Counted from the first letter of the stretch, positions 27,987 through 38,082 are shown. The stretch is 64,000 nt of DNA from Pseudomonas sp. AKS31 (GCF_023634765.1 NZ_JAMLFX010000004.1:29520-93519); one strand, 5' to 3'. Numbers and translations are program-made. Notes: generated by a model not told the origin, from the sequence alone.

Positions 27987-28502
27987 TTAGAAGTTGTCAG
28001 TGGAGGTGAATACGCCGACGCGAAGGCCTTCGGCGGTGTAGATTTCGCGACCGTCGACAGTCACCGAACCATCGGCGATGGCCAGGTTCAGCTTGCCCTT
28101 GAGGACGCGTTTGATATGAATGTTGTAGGTGACTTTCTTGGCGGTCGGCAGGACCTGACCGAAGAACTTCACTTCGCCCGACCCCAGTGCACGGCCACGG
28201 CCCGGCAGGCCTTGCCAGCCCAGGAAGAAACCGACGAGTTGCCACATGGCATCCAGACCCAGGCAGCCCGGCATCACCGGATCGCCTTCGAAGTGGCACG
28301 CGAAGAACCACAGGTCAGGGTTGATATCCAGCTCGGCGACCAATTCACCTTTGCCGTACTTGCCGCCTTCTTCGCTGATCAGGGTGATGCGATCAACCAT
28401 CAGCATGTTCGGGGCGGGCAGTTGCGCGTTACCTGGGCCGAACAGCTCACCGCGACTGCAGCGCAGCAGATCTTCCCGAGTAAAGGCGTTTTGTTTGGTC
28501 AT
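27987..28502 (-). CDS. fabA: 3-hydroxydecanoyl-ACP dehydratase/isomerase
   Basis: A 171-residue hot-dog fold enzyme that dehydrates 3-hydroxydecanoyl-ACP and isomerises the product to cis-3-decenoyl-ACP, the branch point to unsaturated fatty acids. The active-site H70 ([14 protein letters not shown]) and D84 (GLDAMWQL) are present. First gene of fabAB. A candidate DesT-type operator lies 130-150 bp upstream. Length equals FabA of E. coli and P. aeruginosa. Confidence 0.97.
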   Translation of the reverse strand: MTKQNAFTREDLLRCSRGELFGPGNAQLPAPNMLMVDRITLISEEGGKYGKGELVAELDINPDLWFFACHFEGDPVMPGCLGLDAMWQLVGFFLGWQGLPGRGRALGSGEVKFFGQVLPTAKKVTYNIHIKRVLKGKLNLAIADGSVTVDGREIYTAEGLRVGVFTSTDNF

Positions 28503-28633
28503 GCGAGCTCCTCAATAATCCCATGCGGCAGGTGGGGCAAATCTTCCCGACCGATCGAAGCGTTCATGCCTCGAACCGGCAGCCTACTCATAGACTATTG
28601 CGTTGTGGTGAAAGTCACAGCACCAAGGACATG

Positions 28634-28651
28634 AATGTACACTTGTGCACT
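28634..28651. promoter_or_regulatory. candidate DesT-type operator upstream of fabA
   Basis: An 18-bp imperfect palindrome AATGTACACTTGTGCACT. It agrees at 13 of 18 positions with the DesT operator sequence as I recall it from P. aeruginosa (AGTGAACGCTTGTTGACT), including the central CTTGT. DesT represses fabAB there. The recalled sequence needs confirming, so this is a candidate only. Confidence 0.45.
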
Positions 28652-28655
28652 GAAA

Positions 28656-28685
28656 TTTTTATTCAAGCCCCTTTTGAGGCTTGTT
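28656..28685 (-). terminator. probable terminator after the PA1611-like kinase
   Basis: CAAGCC ... GGCTTG hairpin (28664-28683). Read on the minus strand, AATAAAAATTT follows. It would separate the hybrid kinase transcript from fabAB. Confidence 0.55.
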
Positions 28686-28749
28686 CGGGTGCCTAAGACT
28701 GCCGCACTTTCGCTTTTCACGCCAGTCGCAGATGGTCAAAAGGCCCACA

Positions 28750-30654
28750 CTACGACACCCAGCGCTGCAGAATCTGCTGCAGATCATTACGTTTGAACGG
28801 CTTTGCCAGATAATCGTTCATGCCCGCCGACAGGCAGGTTTCACGATCGCCCTGCAAGGCGTTGGCGGTCAGCGCGATGATCGGCACGTCAGTGCGTCCG
28901 GGCAGGCGGCGGATCTGCCGGGTGGCCTCGTAGCCATCGATGATCGGCAAGCGGCAATCCATCAGAATCACTTCAAAGTCGCTGCCCTCGGCACTGCGCA
29001 CGGCCTGTGCGCCATCAGTGGCAACACTGACAGTAAAGCCCAGACTGCGCAGCATCGCTTCGATAACCGTCTGGTTCACCGGATTGTCTTCGACCAGCAA
29101 GACATTGCGCCCTTCGCCTTGGCCCATGCCATTCAGCGCACGCGGCGCGGCCAGTGGCGGCAGCGCCTGCTTATAGAGTGCCAGCGGAATTTCCAGAGTG
29201 AAGACCGAACCACGACCCTCCTCGCTCTGCGCACGCAAGGTGCCGCCCATGCGTTCGGCCAGCGTCCGGGCGATCGGCAAACCGAGACCGGTGCCGCCGT
29301 AACGTCGCGAGATCGAACTGTCGGCCTGCTGAAAAGCGTTGAACATCAATTCCAGACTTTCGGAAGAAATGCCGATGCCGCTGTCACGCACCGAGCAGGT
29401 GAACCACAGCAGTTCGTGATCCAGCGACTGCCACTGCGCTTCGATGCTGATCCGGCCCTGTTCGGTGAACTTCAGCGCATTGCCGACCAGGTTGACCAGA
29501 ATCTGCCGGATCCGCGTCGGATCGCCCTGCACCTGCAAACCGCGCATGTCGTCCGGGATCCGCAGATTCAGCGCCAGACCGCGTTGCACCGCACTGTGCT
29601 GGAACGACTGCGCGCAGGCGCCGATCAGTTCGGCGAGGTTGAACGGAATGTGCTCCAGTTCCAGCTCCGAGCGTTCGATGCGCGAGAAATCGAGAATGTC
29701 GTTGATGACTTTCAACAGGTGTTCGGTGGACTCCGAGGCGAGGGCGGCGTATTCGACCTGCTCCTCGGTCATCTCGGTGGTTTCCAGCAGTTGCAGCATG
29801 CCCAGCACACCGTTCATGGGCGTGCGCAGTTCGTGGCTCATCATCGCCAGAAAGTCGGATTTGGCGTTGTTGGCCTTTTCCGCCTCTTCGCGGGTCTGAA
29901 TCAGTTGCGCCATGGCTTGATGCTGCTCACGGCTGGCCTGTTCCAGCGCCTGGGCGAGGTTGTTGATGTGCTGCGACAGCGCGCCCAATTCAGTGTCATC
30001 GACAATTGGCAGTGGCGTTTTGTAATCGCCCTCCTGAATCGCCTTCACCGCGTCACCGATATCGCGGATCGGCTGCGACAGGCTACCGGCCAGGCGTCGT
30101 GCCAATACGAAGGTGAAGAGCAGGGCGAACAGCGCGAGAATTGCGGCCTTGAACAGAATCTCCTGCTGGCGCTGGCTGAAGGCATCGTTGGACAAGCCGA
30201 CGATCACTCGGCCCAGATAGTCCTCGCTGGCCCCGCCGTTGCTGACCTTGCCGTCCTGAAAGAAATCATTGTGCAGGGCGATGCGTTGCAAGCGCACGGG
30301 GGCCTGAAACACTTCAACCTGATGCGGGCGACTGTGAGCGGCGGCGGGTTGTTCGACGTACACCAGAATCCGGTTGGCACTGTCCTGTACTTCAAGAAAA
30401 CGCACGTTAGGCGTGGCCAGTGTGGCTTTGAGCAGGCTTTCCAGTACTTCGTTATTGCCGGAAATCACTCCGTATTCGGTGGCCGGTGCCAACTGGTTGG
30501 CGATCAGTTGGCCGGTGTGGTTCAACTCCTGACGCAAATCCTGAATGCGCACGAAGGTGAAGAAGCTGATCAACAACAGGGTCAGCAACAACGCCGGGCC
30601 CAGGCTGATCAACTGGGTGCGGGTATTGATGTCCCAACGGCGACGAAAACTCAT
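28750..30654 (-). CDS. hybrid sensor kinase, PA1611-like
   Basis: A 634-residue kinase: membrane helix about 12-34, periplasmic domain of about 130 residues, second helix about 168-186, HAMP, H-box with H274 ([18 protein letters not shown]), ATPase motifs and a C-terminal receiver with D566 ([14 protein letters not shown]) and lysine in YLAKPF. There is no Hpt domain. Its place next to fabA and upstream of gpsA matches P. aeruginosa PA1611, a kinase reported to bind RetS and thereby relieve GacS; orthology is inferred from position and architecture. The start overlaps the preceding gene (ATGA). Confidence 0.85.
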   Translation of the reverse strand: MSFRRRWDINTRTQLISLGPALLLTLLLISFFTFVRIQDLRQELNHTGQLIANQLAPATEYGVISGNNEVLESLLKATLATPNVRFLEVQDSANRILVYVEQPAAAHSRPHQVEVFQAPVRLQRIALHNDFFQDGKVSNGGASEDYLGRVIVGLSNDAFSQRQQEILFKAAILALFALLFTFVLARRLAGSLSQPIRDIGDAVKAIQEGDYKTPLPIVDDTELGALSQHINNLAQALEQASREQHQAMAQLIQTREEAEKANNAKSDFLAMMSHELRTPMNGVLGMLQLLETTEMTEEQVEYAALASESTEHLLKVINDILDFSRIERSELELEHIPFNLAELIGACAQSFQHSAVQRGLALNLRIPDDMRGLQVQGDPTRIRQILVNLVGNALKFTEQGRISIEAQWQSLDHELLWFTCSVRDSGIGISSESLELMFNAFQQADSSISRRYGGTGLGLPIARTLAERMGGTLRAQSEEGRGSVFTLEIPLALYKQALPPLAAPRALNGMGQGEGRNVLLVEDNPVNQTVIEAMLRSLGFTVSVATDGAQAVRSAEGSDFEVILMDCRLPIIDGYEATRQIRRLPGRTDVPIIALTANALQGDRETCLSAGMNDYLAKPFKRNDLQQILQRWVS

Positions 30655-31583
30655 GGGTGACGTTCTCCTTCAGCCAGAGCACTGGCGACAGACGCATCAT
30701 TCAGCGGTTCGATACCGAGTGAACGAGCGACCTGTGCATTACTTGAGACTTTAAAACGTGCGGGGTAGAGCGTTCGCGGCCAACTGGTCGGCGGTTGGTC
30801 GAGCAAATGATCGAGCACGGCCAGCCAGTCGTCCTGATCGCTGTAGGTACTGGCCAGGCTGCCGGCGCGGACGAACGCCACGTTTGGCCCGACCAGCGCG
30901 ACTTGCCGTGAGTAGCTGCTGAGCAGCAGGTTTTTCGCGGTTTTCGGGTTGTACAGGTCAGGGTCGTCGAGGCCGAGTAACACGTCGCTGTTCTTCAGCA
31001 CGGTTTGCAGGGGGCGGCTGTCGTGGATGTTGTCCCAGGTCTGGCTGACGATCTGCAGGTTCAGCGGTTCGGCAGCGAGATTCAGTTCCTTGAGGAGGAA
31101 TTCGCTGTGTTGATCGAAGAGCACGCCGATCCGCCGCGCCTGGGGCAGAATGCGTCGGATCAACTGCAACTGGCGGCTCAACGGTGGATCACTCCACAGC
31201 AGACTCAGGTGTGCCGGTTGCGCGCTGCCCAGGCGCTGGCGCGCTTGCAGACGACTGATGCGCAGCACCAGCGTTGCCGGTCCTTGGGGTTCTTGCAGGC
31301 GCCAGTCGAGGCTCGGCAGGTCGAGCAGAATCAAGCGCAAACTGGCGGGCAGTTTTCCCGGTGCCGGCAAACTGGCCAGCGGTTGGAAACGCACGTTGTC
31401 GGTCGGGCGCAGCTCACTCAATGCCTGGACGAAGGCTTGCACGCCGGGACTTTCTTCAGTGCCGGTCAACAGGATATCGGCCGCCTGCACCGCCACGCCA
31501 TGCAGCCATGCGGTCAGAAACAGGCAAACCCCGGCCAGCCAGTGGCCAAGGGTTGGCAGCTTCCGTAACGGCCCGTAGCGCAC
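30651..31583 (-). CDS. periplasmic substrate-binding protein, ABC uncharacterised type
   Basis: A 310-residue exported protein. A signal peptide covers about residues 14-34 ([20 protein letters not shown], cleavage near AQA-AD). The mature part has the two-lobe pattern of COG2984/TrpX-like binding proteins ([33 protein letters not shown]). No ABC permease or ATPase is adjacent, so it more likely presents a ligand to the following hybrid kinase than feeds a transporter. The start is GTG with GGAG seven bases upstream, inside the end of the TonB receptor gene. Confidence 0.78.
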   Translation of the reverse strand: MRYGPLRKLPTLGHWLAGVCLFLTAWLHGVAVQAADILLTGTEESPGVQAFVQALSELRPTDNVRFQPLASLPAPGKLPASLRLILLDLPSLDWRLQEPQGPATLVLRISRLQARQRLGSAQPAHLSLLWSDPPLSRQLQLIRRILPQARRIGVLFDQHSEFLLKELNLAAEPLNLQIVSQTWDNIHDSRPLQTVLKNSDVLLGLDDPDLYNPKTAKNLLLSSYSRQVALVGPNVAFVRAGSLASTYSDQDDWLAVLDHLLDQPPTSWPRTLYPARFKVSSNAQVARSLGIEPLNDASVASALAEGERHP

Positions 31584-31584
31584 T

Positions 31585-33708
31585 CTAGAACTCCAGCTCG
31601 GCGCTGAAATACATCACCCGACGCTCGTCGTAATTGTTATCGACGAAGGTAGTCGGCTCATGGTCGAGGCGCTGTTGCAGCACGCCGGCCAGTTGCAACT
31701 GGGCTTTGCCCAGCGGGATGCGTTTGGCGATGCGCGTGTCGACTCGCTCAAAGCGGTAGCCGTTGAGTGCGTTGTCGCCGTAATAGAAGAGGGCGCTGTT
31801 CCAGCCGTGGCCCCAATCGCGCAACCAGCCGGCCGAACCGCTGTTGCGCGAGGTGAATTGCTGATCCAGTGGGTTACTCGCCTCGGCATCGACAAAGGCG
31901 TAGGTGAAGCGCAGGCGATCGGCGAGGCTCACGCGCCAGTCGAGCTGGGTTTCCGTGCCGCGAAACCGTGAGCTGTTGGCGTTGCTCGCGATGTATTGGT
32001 TGTTGCGCAGCGGCTCGCTGATCATCCCGGTGATCTCGTCGTAGAACAGCTTCACATCCAAGGCCAGGCCCAGCTCGGCAAAATAGCCGTTGTAGCCCAG
32101 TTCCCGCGAGCGCATGTGCTCCTGATCGAGATCGCCCGGGCCACGGGTCTTGACGAAGTAGCGCGCCGACGACTGGCCGTAAGCCGTAGGTCGCAATTTG
32201 CTGACCTGATAGCTCCAGTTCACATTGTTCTCGAACATGTCCGGCGAGCGGATGGCCTCGGAGTACACCGCGCGCAGGCCGTGGCGCGGGTTGATCAGGT
32301 AATTGACGGCGAAGCGCGGGGTCAGCGAGCTGCCGATCAGTTGCGTGTCTTCAAACATCGCTCCGCCCTGCAACAGCCAGTGTTCCGTGGCGCGCCATTC
32401 CAGTTGGCCGAACGCGCGCCAGGTGGTGTCGTCCAGCGTGCCGTTGAAGTAGGTCTCGGAGTCGGCGCGGTCGTAACGATAGTTCATGCCGCTGACCAGA
32501 CGCAGGCTGTCGGACAGGCTGAGGGTGTCCTGCAATTCGAGATCGTAGCGCGATTCCCGCGCGCTCTGGTCGATGTCGCCGCACAGGGTTCGGCTGGCGC
32601 CATTGCGCCACTGATCAAGCACCTGATTGGCCAGGGCCATTTCCTGCGGCGTGCCGGGCGCCGCGCCAGGGCCGGTGAACTGCGTAATGTTGCGCGCCAG
32701 GCGTTCGGTGTAATTCGGGTTGAGTTGCCACAGCTGTGTCAGCTCAGGGCTGAACGACACCTCGGCATCACAGGCGCGCCAGGTTTGCTGACGATCCCAG
32801 TGTTGCGCCGAGCCTTGTATATAGAGGCTGTGTTCGGGATTGATGTCGAGGTTCCAGCGCACCGAGCCAGCGTAATCCTTGGCCACCACGTCGGAATTGT
32901 TCCCGGCGGCGGTAATCCCGGAGAAGACCGGACGATAGGTGTACGGCCGCTGGTTTGTTCCGTCCTTCGCGTTGACCTGCCAGTCGAGGCTCTGGTTATC
33001 GCTGAGGGTATGGCTGACCGCGAGACTGAAGCGGTTCAAGCGCCGACTGTCGCGATAATCAGCGCCGCTGCGATCGCTGTCGAAGCCGTCGTCTTCCTGC
33101 CCGGACAACGACAGACGCAAGTCACCGCCATTCCAGCCGGTGCCCTGGCTGGCGTAAAAATCATTGATGCCGCGCTGACCTCGGGTGTACTTCAGCCGCG
33201 TGCCATGGCTGTCCGCCGGGTTTCGAGTGATGATGTTGACCACCGCCATCAACGCGTTGGCGCCGTAACTGACGGTGTTCGGGCCGCGAAAGACTTCGAT
33301 GCGCTCGATGTCTTCCATGGCCACTGGAATATCGCTCCAGTCCACCGTGGACAGGCCGGCGCGGTACACCGAGCGGCCGTCGATCAGCACTTGCATGCGT
33401 CGTGCTTCGCTGGCGTTGGTGCCGTGGTAATTGACCGCCGCCTGATTGCCGCTGATGTTGCCGACCATCATCCCCGGCACCAGGCGCAGCAGTTCGCTGA
33501 TGTCGCGGGCACCACTGGCGGTGATCAGTTCGTTGTCAATTACGGTCATGCTTCCCGGCACTTCCGCCGGTGTCTGCTTCAGGCGCGTGGCGGTCAGCAC
33601 CTGGGGCAGTGCTTCGTTGTCCGTGAACAGGTCGTCGGCCATTAATACCGGGCTGAACAACAGCGCCAGTAACACGGACGAACGCGGGGACGCAGAGCCA
33701 AAAGACAC
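31585..33708 (-). CDS. TonB-dependent outer-membrane receptor
   Basis: A 707-residue protein with signal peptide (cleavage after PVLMA), a plug domain (EVPGSMTVIDNELITASGARD; IERIEVFRGPNTVSYGANALM) and a beta-barrel ending in a terminal aromatic (SAELEF). The family imports siderophores, cobalamin and other large ligands; the plug resembles the CirA/BtuB/Vibrio-type group, but the ligand cannot be read from sequence. Start GTG preceded by CAAGG. First gene of an operon with a binding protein and a hybrid kinase, with only one base before the next start, so it may be part of a sensing system. Confidence 0.87.
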   Translation of the reverse strand: MSFGSASPRSSVLLALLFSPVLMADDLFTDNEALPQVLTATRLKQTPAEVPGSMTVIDNELITASGARDISELLRLVPGMMVGNISGNQAAVNYHGTNASEARRMQVLIDGRSVYRAGLSTVDWSDIPVAMEDIERIEVFRGPNTVSYGANALMAVVNIITRNPADSHGTRLKYTRGQRGINDFYASQGTGWNGGDLRLSLSGQEDDGFDSDRSGADYRDSRRLNRFSLAVSHTLSDNQSLDWQVNAKDGTNQRPYTYRPVFSGITAAGNNSDVVAKDYAGSVRWNLDINPEHSLYIQGSAQHWDRQQTWRACDAEVSFSPELTQLWQLNPNYTERLARNITQFTGPGAAPGTPQEMALANQVLDQWRNGASRTLCGDIDQSARESRYDLELQDTLSLSDSLRLVSGMNYRYDRADSETYFNGTLDDTTWRAFGQLEWRATEHWLLQGGAMFEDTQLIGSSLTPRFAVNYLINPRHGLRAVYSEAIRSPDMFENNVNWSYQVSKLRPTAYGQSSARYFVKTRGPGDLDQEHMRSRELGYNGYFAELGLALDVKLFYDEITGMISEPLRNNQYIASNANSSRFRGTETQLDWRVSLADRLRFTYAFVDAEASNPLDQQFTSRNSGSAGWLRDWGHGWNSALFYYGDNALNGYRFERVDTRIAKRIPLGKAQLQLAGVLQQRLDHEPTTFVDNNYDERRVMYFSAELEF

Positions 33709-33904
33709 GACACAACCTTGATAGCGAAGAATTGGCGCGCATGTTAACCGAGGGCAGCGACTTTTCCAGTCACGTTGCAGGCATTTTCCTAGGAATTATT
33801 GGTCTTCTTCCTACAAGTGTCGGTAATTGACGCAGGGGCTGGCCGCGACCGGGTCGCCCCGTATAATGCCGGCATCGCCACTGGTATGGATTAACGGATT
33901 GCAT

Positions 33905-34930
33905 ATGACTGAACAGCGCCCGATTGCGGTCCTGGGAGGCGGAAGTTTTGGTACCGCCGTGGCCAATCTTTTGGCCGAGAACGGCCATCAAGTCCGGCAG
34001 TGGATGCGTGACCCCGAGCAGGCCGAGGCCATCCGGGTCAATCGCGAAAACCCGCGTTACCTCAAAGGCATCAAGATTCTGCCGGGGGTAACTGCCGTCA
34101 CCGACCTGCAAGAAACCCTCGACGCCTGTGATTTGTGCTTTGTCGCGCTGCCGTCCAGCGCGTTGCGCACGGTACTCGCTCCCCACGCCGAGCGCTTGCG
34201 CGGCAAGATGCTGGTCAGCCTGACCAAAGGCATCGAAGCCCAGACCTTCAAACTGATGAGCCAGATCCTCGAAGAAATCGCCCCACAGGCGCGCATCGGC
34301 GTGTTGTCCGGGCCGAACCTGGCGCGCGAGATTGCCGAGCACGCACTGACCGCCACCGTGGTCGCCAGCGAAGACGAAGAACTGTGCAAAGCCGTGCAGG
34401 CCGCGCTGCATGGTCGCACCTTCCGCGTTTACGCCAGCGCTGACCGTTTCGGCGTCGAGCTGGGCGGGGCGTTGAAAAACGTTTACGCGATCATCGCTGG
34501 CATGGCGGTCGCGCTGGAGATGGGCGAGAACACCAAAAGCATGCTGATCACCCGCGCACTGGCGGAAATGACCCGCTTTGCCGTGAATCAGGGCGCCAAC
34601 CCGATGACCTTCCTCGGTCTGGCCGGTGTCGGCGACCTGATCGTGACCTGTTCGTCGCCGAAGAGTCGCAACTATCAAGTCGGTTTCGCGCTGGGTCAGG
34701 GCTTGAGCCTCGACGAAGCGGTGTCGCGCCTCGGAGAAGTGGCGGAAGGGGTCAACACCTTGAAGGTGCTCAAAGCCAAGTCCCAGGAAGTCGGCGTGTA
34801 CATGCCGCTGGTCGCCGGGCTGCACGCGATCCTGTTCGAAGGACGCACGCTGGAGCAGGTGATCGGTCTACTGATGCGAGCCGAACCGAAAACCGACGTC
34901 GATTTTATTTCCACCAGCGGTTTCAACTGA
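33905..34930 (+). CDS. gpsA: glycerol-3-phosphate dehydrogenase [NAD(P)+]
   Basis: A 341-residue enzyme that reduces dihydroxyacetone phosphate to sn-glycerol-3-phosphate for phospholipid synthesis. It has the nucleotide motif [12 protein letters not shown] near residue 10, the catalytic lysine in [14 protein letters not shown] and the [20 protein letters not shown] signature. The start is the ATG giving [13 protein letters not shown]. Divergent from the TonB receptor operon. Confidence 0.95.
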   Translation: MTEQRPIAVLGGGSFGTAVANLLAENGHQVRQWMRDPEQAEAIRVNRENPRYLKGIKILPGVTAVTDLQETLDACDLCFVALPSSALRTVLAPHAERLRGKMLVSLTKGIEAQTFKLMSQILEEIAPQARIGVLSGPNLAREIAEHALTATVVASEDEELCKAVQAALHGRTFRVYASADRFGVELGGALKNVYAIIAGMAVALEMGENTKSMLITRALAEMTRFAVNQGANPMTFLGLAGVGDLIVTCSSPKSRNYQVGFALGQGLSLDEAVSRLGEVAEGVNTLKVLKAKSQEVGVYMPLVAGLHAILFEGRTLEQVIGLLMRAEPKTDVDFISTSGFN

Positions 34931-34949
34931 AATCAGCACGGAGCAAGTC

Positions 34950-35297
34950 ATGAACGATCCGAAAACCGAAGCCAAGTACGAATCCATCCTTCTGCGCGTG
35001 TTGTGGATGATCGTCTACGTGCTGGTCTGGCAAGTGGCGCAGTTCATCCTCGGCGCGGTGGTGCTGGTGCAACTGATCTATCGTCTGATTTACGGCGCGC
35101 CGAGCGGCAGCCTGATGAACTTCGGCGACAGCCTGAGCCAGTTCCTGGCGCAGATCGGTCGCTTCGGCAGTTTCCACAGCGACCAGAAACCTTGGCCGTT
35201 CGCCGACTGGCCAACGCCGCGTACCCCGGAAGGTGAGGCGCCACACGCCGTAGCGCCGGCGCCGCATCCGGTTCGAGATGAGGAACCCAAGCTATGA
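34950..35297 (+). CDS. DUF4389 membrane protein
   Basis: A 115-residue protein with one or two membrane helices (LLRVLWMIVYVLVWQVAQFILGA region) and a proline-rich cytoplasmic tail. It matches the DUF4389 family found between gpsA and sixA in pseudomonads. Function unknown. The last four bases overlap the sixA start (ATGA). Confidence 0.85.
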   Translation: MNDPKTEAKYESILLRVLWMIVYVLVWQVAQFILGAVVLVQLIYRLIYGAPSGSLMNFGDSLSQFLAQIGRFGSFHSDQKPWPFADWPTPRTPEGEAPHAVAPAPHPVRDEEPKL

Positions 35298-35746
35298 AAC
35301 TCTGGGTATTGCGTCACGGTGAGGCCGTGCCTTACGGCTCGTGCCCCGACTCCGAACGGGAGTTGACCGATCACGGTCGCCGGGAAGCCTTGAGCAGCGC
35401 CGCGCGCTTGATCGGCCAGCCGCTGACGGCAATCTACGCCAGCCCTTATCTGCGCGCGCAACAGACTGCGCAGATTGTTCGTGAGGCGCTGGGCTTCGAG
35501 CCGGAGATTCGCACGGTCGAGTGGCTGACGCCGGAGGTCGACCCGGACAAGGTCACCGATCAATTGGTGTCAGTGAGCAATGTGCTGCTGGTCAGCCACA
35601 ACCCGCTGGTGGGCAATTTGCTCAGCTATCTGCAGCATGGCGCCGGTTATCCGCCGGAGAGGGTCAGCACGGCTGGCCTGGCTGAGCTGGAAAGCCCTGA
35701 ACTGCTGATCGGCTCGATGACCCTCAACAGCCTTAAACACCCTTAA
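35294..35746 (+). CDS. sixA: phosphohistidine phosphatase SixA
   Basis: A 150-residue histidine phosphatase with the RHG motif (LRHGEAVPYG, H8) and the second histidine in LLVSHNPLVGNLLSYL. SixA dephosphorylates Hpt-type phosphohistidines or the nitrogen PTS phosphocarrier. Translationally coupled to the DUF4389 gene. Confidence 0.92.
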   Translation: MKLWVLRHGEAVPYGSCPDSERELTDHGRREALSSAARLIGQPLTAIYASPYLRAQQTAQIVREALGFEPEIRTVEWLTPEVDPDKVTDQLVSVSNVLLVSHNPLVGNLLSYLQHGAGYPPERVSTAGLAELESPELLIGSMTLNSLKHP

Positions 35747-35750
35747 AAGC

Positions 35751-35845
35751 AAAGATCGCAGCCTTCGGCAGCTCCTACAGGGGAATGCATTTCAATGTAG
35801 GAGCTGCCGAAGGCTCGGGCCGCGATCGGACGATCTTTTGATCTT
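35751..35845. repeat. inverted repeat pair, AGATCGCAGCCTTCGGCAGCTCC family
   Basis: Left copy 35751-35780, right copy 35795-35845. The right copy is interrupted by an insertion around CTCGGGCCGCGATCGGAC, so the palindrome is imperfect. Confidence 0.85.
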
Positions 35846-35865
35846 GTTTCTTTTAGTAAAAAATC

Positions 35866-35887
35866 CAACCAAGCACTTGCTTGGTTG
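35866..35887. promoter_or_regulatory. 22-bp palindromic operator candidate upstream of acyl-CoA synthetase
   Basis: CAACCAAGC-ACTT-GCTTGGTTG: nine-base arms that match perfectly. The inner part, CAAGC-N4-GCTTG, differs by one symmetric base from the PsrA consensus CAAAC-N4-GTTTG. It lies 40-60 bp before the start codon, a typical TetR-family operator position. Confidence 0.6.
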
Positions 35888-35927
35888 ACTACGCTTGCTC
35901 CAGACCCAAAAAACAGGAGCGAGTCGC

Positions 35928-37583
35928 ATGTCTGCTGCCTTCCGTTTGCCGCTGGACGTGTTTTATGAACGCGAGGCCCGGCACCCGCGCCAGCGCTTTC
36001 TGGTGCAGCCCATCGGTGGCGGTCAGGTCGAGACGCTGAGCTGGGCCGACGTCGGTCATCAGGCCCGCTGCGCCGCGCATTGGTTGCGTGCGCGGGAGTT
36101 GCCGCAGGGCAGCCATATCGCCCTGATCTCGAAAAACTGCGCGCACTGGATCATCGCCGACCTGGCGATCTGGATGGCCGGGCACGTCTCCGTTCCGTTG
36201 TATCCCAACCTCACTGCCGATTCTGTCGCGCAAGTGCTCAATCACTCGGAAAGCGCGCTGGCCTTCATCGGCAAACTCGACGACTGGCCGGGCATGTCCA
36301 AAGGCGTGCCAGCAGATCTGCCGACCGTAAGCCTGCCACTGCACCCGCCCGGGGATTTTGATTTCAGTTGGGCCGACTTGCAGCTCAGCTCACCGATTCA
36401 GGACGATCCGCGCCCGGCCGCCGGGCAACTGGCGACGATCATCTACACCTCCGGCACCACCGGCCTGCCCAAAGGCGTGATGCACAATTTTGCCAATCTC
36501 GGCTTCGCCACCACGCGCGGTACGCAACTGTTCGGGCTTAACGAGAATGATCGATTGCTCTCGTACTTGCCGCTGTGCCATGTCGCCGAGCGCATGTTCG
36601 TGGAGCTGGCGTCGATCTACACCGGGCAGACGGTGTTCTTCGCCGAGAGTCTCGAGACCTTTATCACTGACTTGCAGCGAGCGCGGCCGACCGCGATGTT
36701 CGGCGTGCCGCGGATCTGGACCAAATTCCAGATGGGCGTGTACAGCAAGATCCCGGCGAAACGTCTGGATTTTCTCCTCGGTCTGCCCTTCATCGGCAAG
36801 CGCGTGGGTCACAAAGTACTGGCCGGCCTGGGGCTGGATGCTTTGCGCGTGGCGCTGTCCGGTGCCGCGCCTGTGCCGCAGACGTTGCTTGCCTGGTATC
36901 AGAAACTTGGCCTCGATGTGCTGGAGGTTTATGGCATGACCGAGAGCTGCGGTTACTCGCACATCTGCCTGCCGGGGCAATACAGGCAGGGCTGGATCGG
37001 CAAGCCGTGCCCGGATGTCGAAGTGCGTATCGATGCGTCGGGCGAGGTGCAGGTGCGCAGTCAGGCGAACATGCTCGGCTATTTCAAGGAGCCGCAGAAA
37101 ACCGCTGAAACGTTGACCGAGGACGGTTTTCTGCGCACCGGTGACAAGGGCGAGCAGGATGCCGACGGGCGTTTGCGCCTGACCGGCCGCCTCAAGGAAA
37201 TCTTCAAGACCAGCAAAGGCAAATACGTCGCCCCGGCGCCGATCGAAAATCGTCTGGCGGTACATTCACGGATCGAACAGGTGTGCGTGGTCGGTGACGG
37301 TTTGAGTGCCCCGTTGGGTTTGTGCGTGCTGTCGACGGTCAATCAGGAGGAGGGCCGGGCGAGTCTGCATTCGAGCCTTGAGAAACTGCTGGAAGAGGTC
37401 AACGCTGTACTCGACAAGCATGAACGCTTGCGCCGGTTGGTAGTGGTCAAGGACAGTTGGGCGGTGGAAAACGGCTTTCTTACGCCGACCCTGAAGATCA
37501 AGCGCAACGTCATCGAAGACACCTATGGCGCGCGTTTCGAGGAATGGAGCGAGCGCAGCGAAGCGGTGCTGTGGCAGGATTGA
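35928..37583 (+). CDS. long-chain acyl-CoA synthetase (AMP-binding)
   Basis: A 551-residue ANL-superfamily ligase that activates a carboxylic acid to its CoA thioester through an acyl-adenylate. The P-loop is IIYTSGTTGLPKGV. The A5-type motif is EVYGMTESCGYSH, and the A8-type motif is FLRTGDKGEQDADGRLRLTGRLKE. It resembles long-chain/AMP-dependent synthetases of the FAA1-like group but is shorter than FadD. The start ATG has CAGGAGC eight bases upstream. A hot-dog thioesterase follows 31 bp later, which suggests an acyl-CoA processing operon. Confidence 0.88.
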   Translation: MSAAFRLPLDVFYEREARHPRQRFLVQPIGGGQVETLSWADVGHQARCAAHWLRARELPQGSHIALISKNCAHWIIADLAIWMAGHVSVPLYPNLTADSVAQVLNHSESALAFIGKLDDWPGMSKGVPADLPTVSLPLHPPGDFDFSWADLQLSSPIQDDPRPAAGQLATIIYTSGTTGLPKGVMHNFANLGFATTRGTQLFGLNENDRLLSYLPLCHVAERMFVELASIYTGQTVFFAESLETFITDLQRARPTAMFGVPRIWTKFQMGVYSKIPAKRLDFLLGLPFIGKRVGHKVLAGLGLDALRVALSGAAPVPQTLLAWYQKLGLDVLEVYGMTESCGYSHICLPGQYRQGWIGKPCPDVEVRIDASGEVQVRSQANMLGYFKEPQKTAETLTEDGFLRTGDKGEQDADGRLRLTGRLKEIFKTSKGKYVAPAPIENRLAVHSRIEQVCVVGDGLSAPLGLCVLSTVNQEEGRASLHSSLEKLLEEVNAVLDKHERLRRLVVVKDSWAVENGFLTPTLKIKRNVIEDTYGARFEEWSERSEAVLWQD

Positions 37584-37614
37584 ACGACCACCAAAACAAC
37601 AAAGGAAGTCTGCG

Positions 37615-38058
37615 ATGAGCTTGTGGCGTACCACTCCGAACATCGAGCAGTTGAACGCAATCCAGAAAAACACCATCGGCGAAGTGCTGGACATCCGCTT
37701 CGAAGCGTTCGACGAAGAATCGCTGACCGCGAGCATGGTCATCGATCATCGCACCCATCAGCCCTACGGTTTACTGCACGGCGGCGCCTCGGTGGTGCTG
37801 GCGGAAACCGTTGGTTCGATGGCCAGTTACCTGTGCATCGATGCCAGCAAGTTTTATTGCGTGGGGCTTGAGATCAACGCCAACCATTTGCGCGGCTTGC
37901 GCAGTGGACGGGTGACGGCGGTGGCCAAGCCGATTCATATCGGTCGCACCACCCATGTGTGGGACATTCGCTTGACCAGCGATGAAGGCAAGGCCAGTTG
38001 TGTGTCGCGCCTGACCATGGCAGTGGTGCCTTTGGGTGAACAGCCGCCGGCGCGTTGA
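37615..38058 (+). CDS. hot-dog fold acyl-CoA thioesterase (PaaI/EntH-like)
   Basis: A 147-residue thioesterase. The conserved motif HGGASVVLAETVGS holds the catalytic E64, preceded by the THQPYGLLHGG loop. The length and motif match 1,4-dihydroxy-2-naphthoyl-CoA/EntH-type thioesterases, which often act on aryl- or hydroxyaryl-CoA. AAAGGAAG precedes the ATG. Probably in one operon with the synthetase upstream. Confidence 0.87.
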   Translation: MSLWRTTPNIEQLNAIQKNTIGEVLDIRFEAFDEESLTASMVIDHRTHQPYGLLHGGASVVLAETVGSMASYLCIDASKFYCVGLEINANHLRGLRSGRVTAVAKPIHIGRTTHVWDIRLTSDEGKASCVSRLTMAVVPLGEQPPAR

Positions 38059-38082
38059 GTGGGTTTCTTCAGTGATCAGCCC

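Noticed and set aside
28681..30660. 659-residue open frame opposite the hybrid kinase
   Set aside because: Antisense shadow; the kinase frame has H-box, ATPase and receiver motifs.
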